Assembly (NCBI GenBank): GCA_023230285.1
Contig: JALNXP010000075.1
Span: 1 to 9,788 of the forward strand
Direction: 5' to 3'
Source of the DNA: Bacteroidales bacterium
GTDB lineage: Bacteria > Bacteroidota > Bacteroidia > Bacteroidales > BM520
Length of the DNA stretch: 9,788 nucleotides
In this document: positions 6,917 to 9,788 of the stretch, in pieces
How positions within the stretch are numbered: the first letter of the stretch is position 1
Layout: each line of letters starts with the position of its first letter
Notes under the pieces: generated by a model
Told to the model about the DNA's origin: nothing
Database searches by the model: none
What the model saw: only the letters and a program-made list of their open reading frames with translations
Position numbers and translations under genes: made by a program

Positions 6917-6935
6917 CACCGTCAATGCCTCAACA

Positions 6936-7745
6936 TTAAGCAAATCTCATAACTCTGAACTCTCTGCAAATTATCCCGCACGAGATTGCGGCATTAAGCG
7001 ACTCGCTGATGTGTTTACCGTTGTGGTCGTAAGATGGGATAGAGATTTTGTCTGTAAGATATTGGTAGAGGTCTTTGGAAATGCCGTTGGCTTCGTTGCC
7101 GATGATTATGACTGCCGGTGGTGTTTGCTTGAAAGTGGATAAATCATTGCCTTCCATGAAGGTGCCGAGAACCGGAAGTCCCGATTTGTTGCAATAGTGT
7201 AGAAAGTTGCGAGCATCAACATAATAGATATTTACGTTGGCAATCGCTCCCATGGTGGCTTGCACTACTTTAGGATTGTACATTTCTACAGTATTGTTGG
7301 AGCATATTATGTTTTTAAAGCCGAACCAGTCTGCTGTGCGTATGATGGTGCCTAAGTTGCCCGGGTCGGAGATGTCATCTAAAAATAGAATATAGTCGCC
7401 GGAAATGCTGTTGATGAGTTCTGTAACATCATGTTTGTCATTACTTTGGATGCCGGATTTTTCTTGCGAATATTGATATTCGTCATAGAATTTCTTGAAT
7501 ACAGCTAATACCGGTGGTGGTGTTTTAAGTGTTGAAATGCGGTCTATTGCAGATTGCGGAACACATTCGCCATGCTTTTTTATGATATTGGGAATGTTGT
7601 TGTCTTCAGTATATAACAGAACTTCGGGCATGTAGCCAAGCGACATAATGTCGGATACTGTTTTTATGCCTTCGGCTAAGAACATGCCATATAGCAGGCG
7701 GTTTTTTTGCAGATGCAGCGACTTTAATTGTTTAAGGTTAAACAT
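6936..7745 (-). CDS. SpoU/TrmH-family RNA 2'-O-methyltransferase
   Basis: This 269-residue cytoplasmic enzyme belongs to the SPOUT class with a C-terminal trefoil knot. It transfers a methyl group from S-adenosylmethionine to a ribose 2'-OH of rRNA or tRNA. The N-terminal part (about 1-100) looks like the SpoU substrate-binding domain, with FLAEGIKTV at 22-30 and STLKTPPPVLAVF at 71-83. All three catalytic-domain motifs are intact: motif 1 DPGNLGTIIRTADWFG (Asn130, Arg136), motif 2 IIIGNEANGIS (Glu218) and motif 3 SESLNAA (Asn251). The size and domain order fit RlmB/TsnR-like rRNA methyltransferases, but the target nucleotide cannot be read from sequence. It starts 21 bp after the helicase stop on the same strand with no promoter between, so the pair is probably one operon for rRNA maturation. 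Confidence 0.93.
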   Translation of the reverse strand: MFNLKQLKSLHLQKNRLLYGMFLAEGIKTVSDIMSLGYMPEVLLYTEDNNIPNIIKKHGECVPQSAIDRISTLKTPPPVLAVFKKFYDEYQYSQEKSGIQSNDKHDVTELINSISGDYILFLDDISDPGNLGTIIRTADWFGFKNIICSNNTVEMYNPKVVQATMGAIANVNIYYVDARNFLHYCNKSGLPVLGTFMEGNDLSTFKQTPPAVIIIGNEANGISKDLYQYLTDKISIPSYDHNGKHISESLNAAISCGIICREFRVMRFA

Positions 7746-7766
7746 AATATTTACAGTTGTTTACGC

Positions 7767-9599
7767 TTATCTTCTTTTTCGTGAGCGACTGCTTTTGTCT
7801 TTGTCGAATTGTTCTTTTTTGCCGCCTCTGCTTTTTCCTTCTGTTTTGCTTTTTGTGTCACCTCTACCCTTTCCCGATGTTCTGTCGGTGGCTTTGTCTT
7901 TGCTGCGGCTATTTTTGCTATTTTGTTCATCTTCAACATATTCCACATGATATTTGTCATCATATCTGCTGTCAAAGGCATTAAAAAAATCGTTAAGGTA
8001 TTTACTTTCTATTTCCACAAGAGAATAATTGTCATAGATGTCTATATGTCCTATACGCATGTCTCTGTTATTTACGGTGTCGTTTATGACACCGATGATG
8101 CGTTGCGGGACGGTTCCTGTTCTTCTTCCCAAGTTGATAGCTACAGTAGAGAAGCCGTTTTTGCTGTATTTGGAATCAGATTTTTGAGATTTTCTGTCGC
8201 CATAGTCGTTGCGGCGGGATTTTCTGTCGTTTTTTCTTTCTCTACTCTCTTTTTTCTCTTCCACATTCAAATCGGGAGCGTTGCGGTAATAATTGAGAAA
8301 GCGGTTAAATTCCAAAGAGACGAAACGTTTTATGATTTCTTCTTTGCTGAGCCAGTCTAATTGACCGTAGATTAGGGGCAGGAAGCTGTCAATTTCAGCT
8401 TCGTTAGACATATCGACATTTTCCATATTGTTGATTATGTTGAAGAGTTGTTTTTTGCATACTTCTTTTCCTGTAGGGATGTTAGCTTTGATGAACTCTT
8501 TTCCTATAACTTTTTCTATGGATTTTATTTTATTTTTTTCTTTCAGGTTTATGATAGCGATAGAGATGCCTGTTTTTTCGGCGCGTCCGGTGCGACCGCT
8601 GCGGTGAACATATTGTTCGGCTTCGTCCGGCAGGTTGTAGTTGATGACGTGAGATAGGTTGAAGACGTCTAATCCGCGGGCGGCGACATCGGTAGCTACG
8701 AGCATCTGAATATTGCGGTTACGAAATTTGTTCATCACGTGGTCGCGTTGAGCCTGCGACAGGTCGCCGTGCAGTGCGTCTGCGTTGTAGCCGTCTTTGA
8801 TGAGAGCATCGGCGACTTCCTGAGTTTCTACTTTGGTTCTGCAGAACACGATAGCGTAGATGTTTGGATAGAAGTCGGCGATACGTTTTAGAGCCAAATA
8901 TCTGTCTTTAGCATGTACAAGATAGTAAAAGTGCTGTACATTTTCGGCACCGGCGTTACGATTGCCAATGGTTACGACTTTTGGCGAGTTCATAAAGCTG
9001 CGGGCTATTTTCTCGACTTCGGCGGGCATGGTGGCGGAGAACAGCCATACGTTTTTGCTGTCCGGTGTTCGCTCAAGTATGGTGTCGATGTCTTCCTGAA
9101 ATCCCATGTTCAGCATTTCATCGGCTTCGTCGAGGACGAGGACGCTGATTTTGGAGATGTTGATGACCTTTCTGTTCATCAGGTCTATCATACGTCCGGG
9201 GGTTGCCACTATAATTTGCGCACCTTTTTTTATACTCTTGATTTGAGTTTCAATGCTCGTACCTCCGTATACCGGAACTATCGATACCTTGTTTATGTAT
9301 TTAGCATAGCTGAGCATATCGTTAGTTATCTGTATACATAGTTCGCGTGTCGGGCTTAAGATAAGAACCTGTGTATCAGTGTTATCCAAGTCGATTTTTT
9401 CTAAAATAGGGATGCCGAAAGTAGCGGTTTTTCCTGTGCCTGTCTGTGCAAGGGTGACAATATCCATATTGTCATTTAATAAAAGAGGTAAAACTTCTGC
9501 TTGTACCGGCATTAATTTTTCAAATCCGAGGTCGCTGACAGCGTGTAAAATTTCTTCTCTGATGTTTAAACTTGCGAAAGAATTATCTGATATATTCAT
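7767..9599 (-). CDS. DEAD-box ATP-dependent RNA helicase with DbpA-type RNA-binding domain
   Basis: This helicase unwinds RNA in ribosome assembly or mRNA turnover, like DeaD/CsdA, CshA and DbpA. Numbered from the ATG at 9599 (610 residues): Q motif GFEKLMPVQ at 25-33, Walker A AQTGTGKT at 51-58, PTREL at 83, TPGR at 133, DEAD at 157-160, SAT at 188-190, ARGLD at 307-311 and HRSGRTGR at 332-339. A basic linker at about 450-475 follows. Residues about 480-555 (INLGRRTGTVPQRIIGVIN onward) look like the DbpA RNA-binding fold. The tail from about 560 is low complexity, rich in Lys, Arg, Ser and Gly, and ends SRSRKRR. An in-frame ATG at 9629 would add 10 residues, but a perfect -7 promoter element lies inside that extension, so I prefer 9599. 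The methyltransferase gene follows 21 bp after the stop. Confidence 0.95.
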   Translation of the reverse strand: MNISDNSFASLNIREEILHAVSDLGFEKLMPVQAEVLPLLLNDNMDIVTLAQTGTGKTATFGIPILEKIDLDNTDTQVLILSPTRELCIQITNDMLSYAKYINKVSIVPVYGGTSIETQIKSIKKGAQIIVATPGRMIDLMNRKVINISKISVLVLDEADEMLNMGFQEDIDTILERTPDSKNVWLFSATMPAEVEKIARSFMNSPKVVTIGNRNAGAENVQHFYYLVHAKDRYLALKRIADFYPNIYAIVFCRTKVETQEVADALIKDGYNADALHGDLSQAQRDHVMNKFRNRNIQMLVATDVAARGLDVFNLSHVINYNLPDEAEQYVHRSGRTGRAEKTGISIAIINLKEKNKIKSIEKVIGKEFIKANIPTGKEVCKKQLFNIINNMENVDMSNEAEIDSFLPLIYGQLDWLSKEEIIKRFVSLEFNRFLNYYRNAPDLNVEEKKESRERKNDRKSRRNDYGDRKSQKSDSKYSKNGFSTVAINLGRRTGTVPQRIIGVINDTVNNRDMRIGHIDIYDNYSLVEIESKYLNDFFNAFDSRYDDKYHVEYVEDEQNSKNSRSKDKATDRTSGKGRGDTKSKTEGKSRGGKKEQFDKDKSSRSRKRR

Positions 9600-9616
9600 A
9601 CGATTATTTGAGGCGG

Positions 9617-9624
9617 CAAAGATA
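9617..9624 (-). promoter_or_regulatory. -7 promoter element for the helicase-methyltransferase operon
   Basis: The minus strand reads TATCTTTG, an exact TAnnTTTG match. Transcription would begin roughly at 9608-9612, about 10 nt before the ATG at 9599 and downstream of the alternative ATG at 9629. No -33 TTG is visible at standard spacing. Confidence 0.55.
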
Positions 9625-9681
9625 GACATTTTTTTGTAATTATTTGAAAAACATCAGGATATTTCAAACGTATAGTTGTAG

Positions 9682-9729
9682 AGCGTAGATTCAAGTAGCA
9701 AGTGCGAAAATACAATAAAGAGTTGAGAA
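9682..9729 (+). repeat. Dispersed direct repeat, copy B
   Basis: This 48-bp copy matches 6542-6588 with one gap and two substitutions. It lies about 83 bp upstream of the helicase start in non-coding DNA. On the minus strand it carries TATTTTCG, a one-mismatch version of TAnnTTTG, so it could supply an extra promoter towards the helicase. Confidence 0.9.
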
Positions 9730-9751
9730 ATATAGATTTAAAGGTGTAATT

Positions 9752-9780
9752 TTTGATTTTTTGATATTATGTCAAATTTG
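9752..9780 (+). promoter_or_regulatory. Possible promoter for a gene beyond the right edge
   Basis: TTTG at 9752-9755, a 17-bp spacer, then CAAATTTG at 9773-9780 matches a Bacteroidota -33/-7 pair with one mismatch (C for T). CAAATTTG is also a palindrome. No coding start is seen before the window ends, so this is tentative. Confidence 0.3.
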
Positions 9781-9788
9781 CATTAGTT

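Larger units (their letters stand above)
6500..6935. other. Non-coding accessory scar with repeats and dyads
   Basis: I see no credible gene in these 436 bases. The stretch contains a small dyad, dispersed repeat copy A, a TTACTTTT/AAAAGTAA inverted repeat, a GC-rich hairpin, a CCTAT/ATAGG hairpin (6671-6685) and a heptamer tandem repeat next to the methyltransferase stop. Together with the recombinase relic, this looks like the residue of past insertions and deletions between two stable genes. Confidence 0.6.

Noticed and set aside
7809..8360. 183-codon plus-strand ORF, rich in Phe, antisense to the helicase tail
   Set aside because: It is the mirror of the Lys/Arg/Glu-rich helicase linker and tail (AAA/GAA read as TTT/TTC). 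It has no family motifs, and the minus-strand helicase is certain.
8913..9341. 142-codon plus-strand ORF inside the helicase gene
   Set aside because: Shadow frame opposite conserved DEAD-box motifs, with no recognisable domain.

Overview
The window looks like chromosomal DNA of a Bacteroidota bacterium, most likely order Bacteroidales. The base composition is AT-rich. The protein families have close Bacteroidales counterparts: a GH109 glycosidase, an S37 peptidase, and an Mpi-type serine recombinase relic. Genes mostly lack Shine-Dalgarno sequences, and several starts are preceded by the Bacteroidota-type -7 element TAnnTTTG. No species can be named from the sequence alone.

Layout. (1) Bases 2-2635, + strand: a GH109-type NAD-dependent glycosidase, cut by the left edge, then 30 bp later a secreted S37 peptidase. 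(2) Bases 2644-4770, - strand: a tail-specific protease (Prc/CtpA, S41), convergent with the peptidase and separated from it by only 8 bp. (3) Bases 4976-5111: tRNA-Ala(GGC) with its own -7 element and a clear intrinsic terminator. (4) Bases 5112-5419: a poorly coding stretch with one candidate 47-residue ORF and an inverted repeat. (5) Bases 5420-6181, - strand: a lipoprotein with an Ig-like fold candidate. (6) Bases 6280-6935: an apparent accessory scar with a truncated serine recombinase that lacks its catalytic arginine, a dispersed repeat, small hairpins and a heptamer tandem repeat. (7) Bases 6936-9599, - strand: a likely two-gene operon, DEAD-box RNA helicase then SpoU/TrmH-family RNA methyltransferase. 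A second copy of the dispersed repeat lies upstream of it.

How the genes fit together. The first two genes suit extracytoplasmic breakdown of host or dietary glycoprotein: GalNAc removal and peptide trimming. Prc handles envelope protein quality control. The helicase-methyltransferase pair suits rRNA maturation or ribosome assembly. The tRNA and lipoprotein appear to be independent units.

I found no convincing new multi-gene system, CRISPR array, defence island or intact mobile element. The signals most worth following are the 48-bp dispersed direct repeat, the recombinase relic, the promoter element lying inside the longest helicase reading frame, and the unassigned small ORF.
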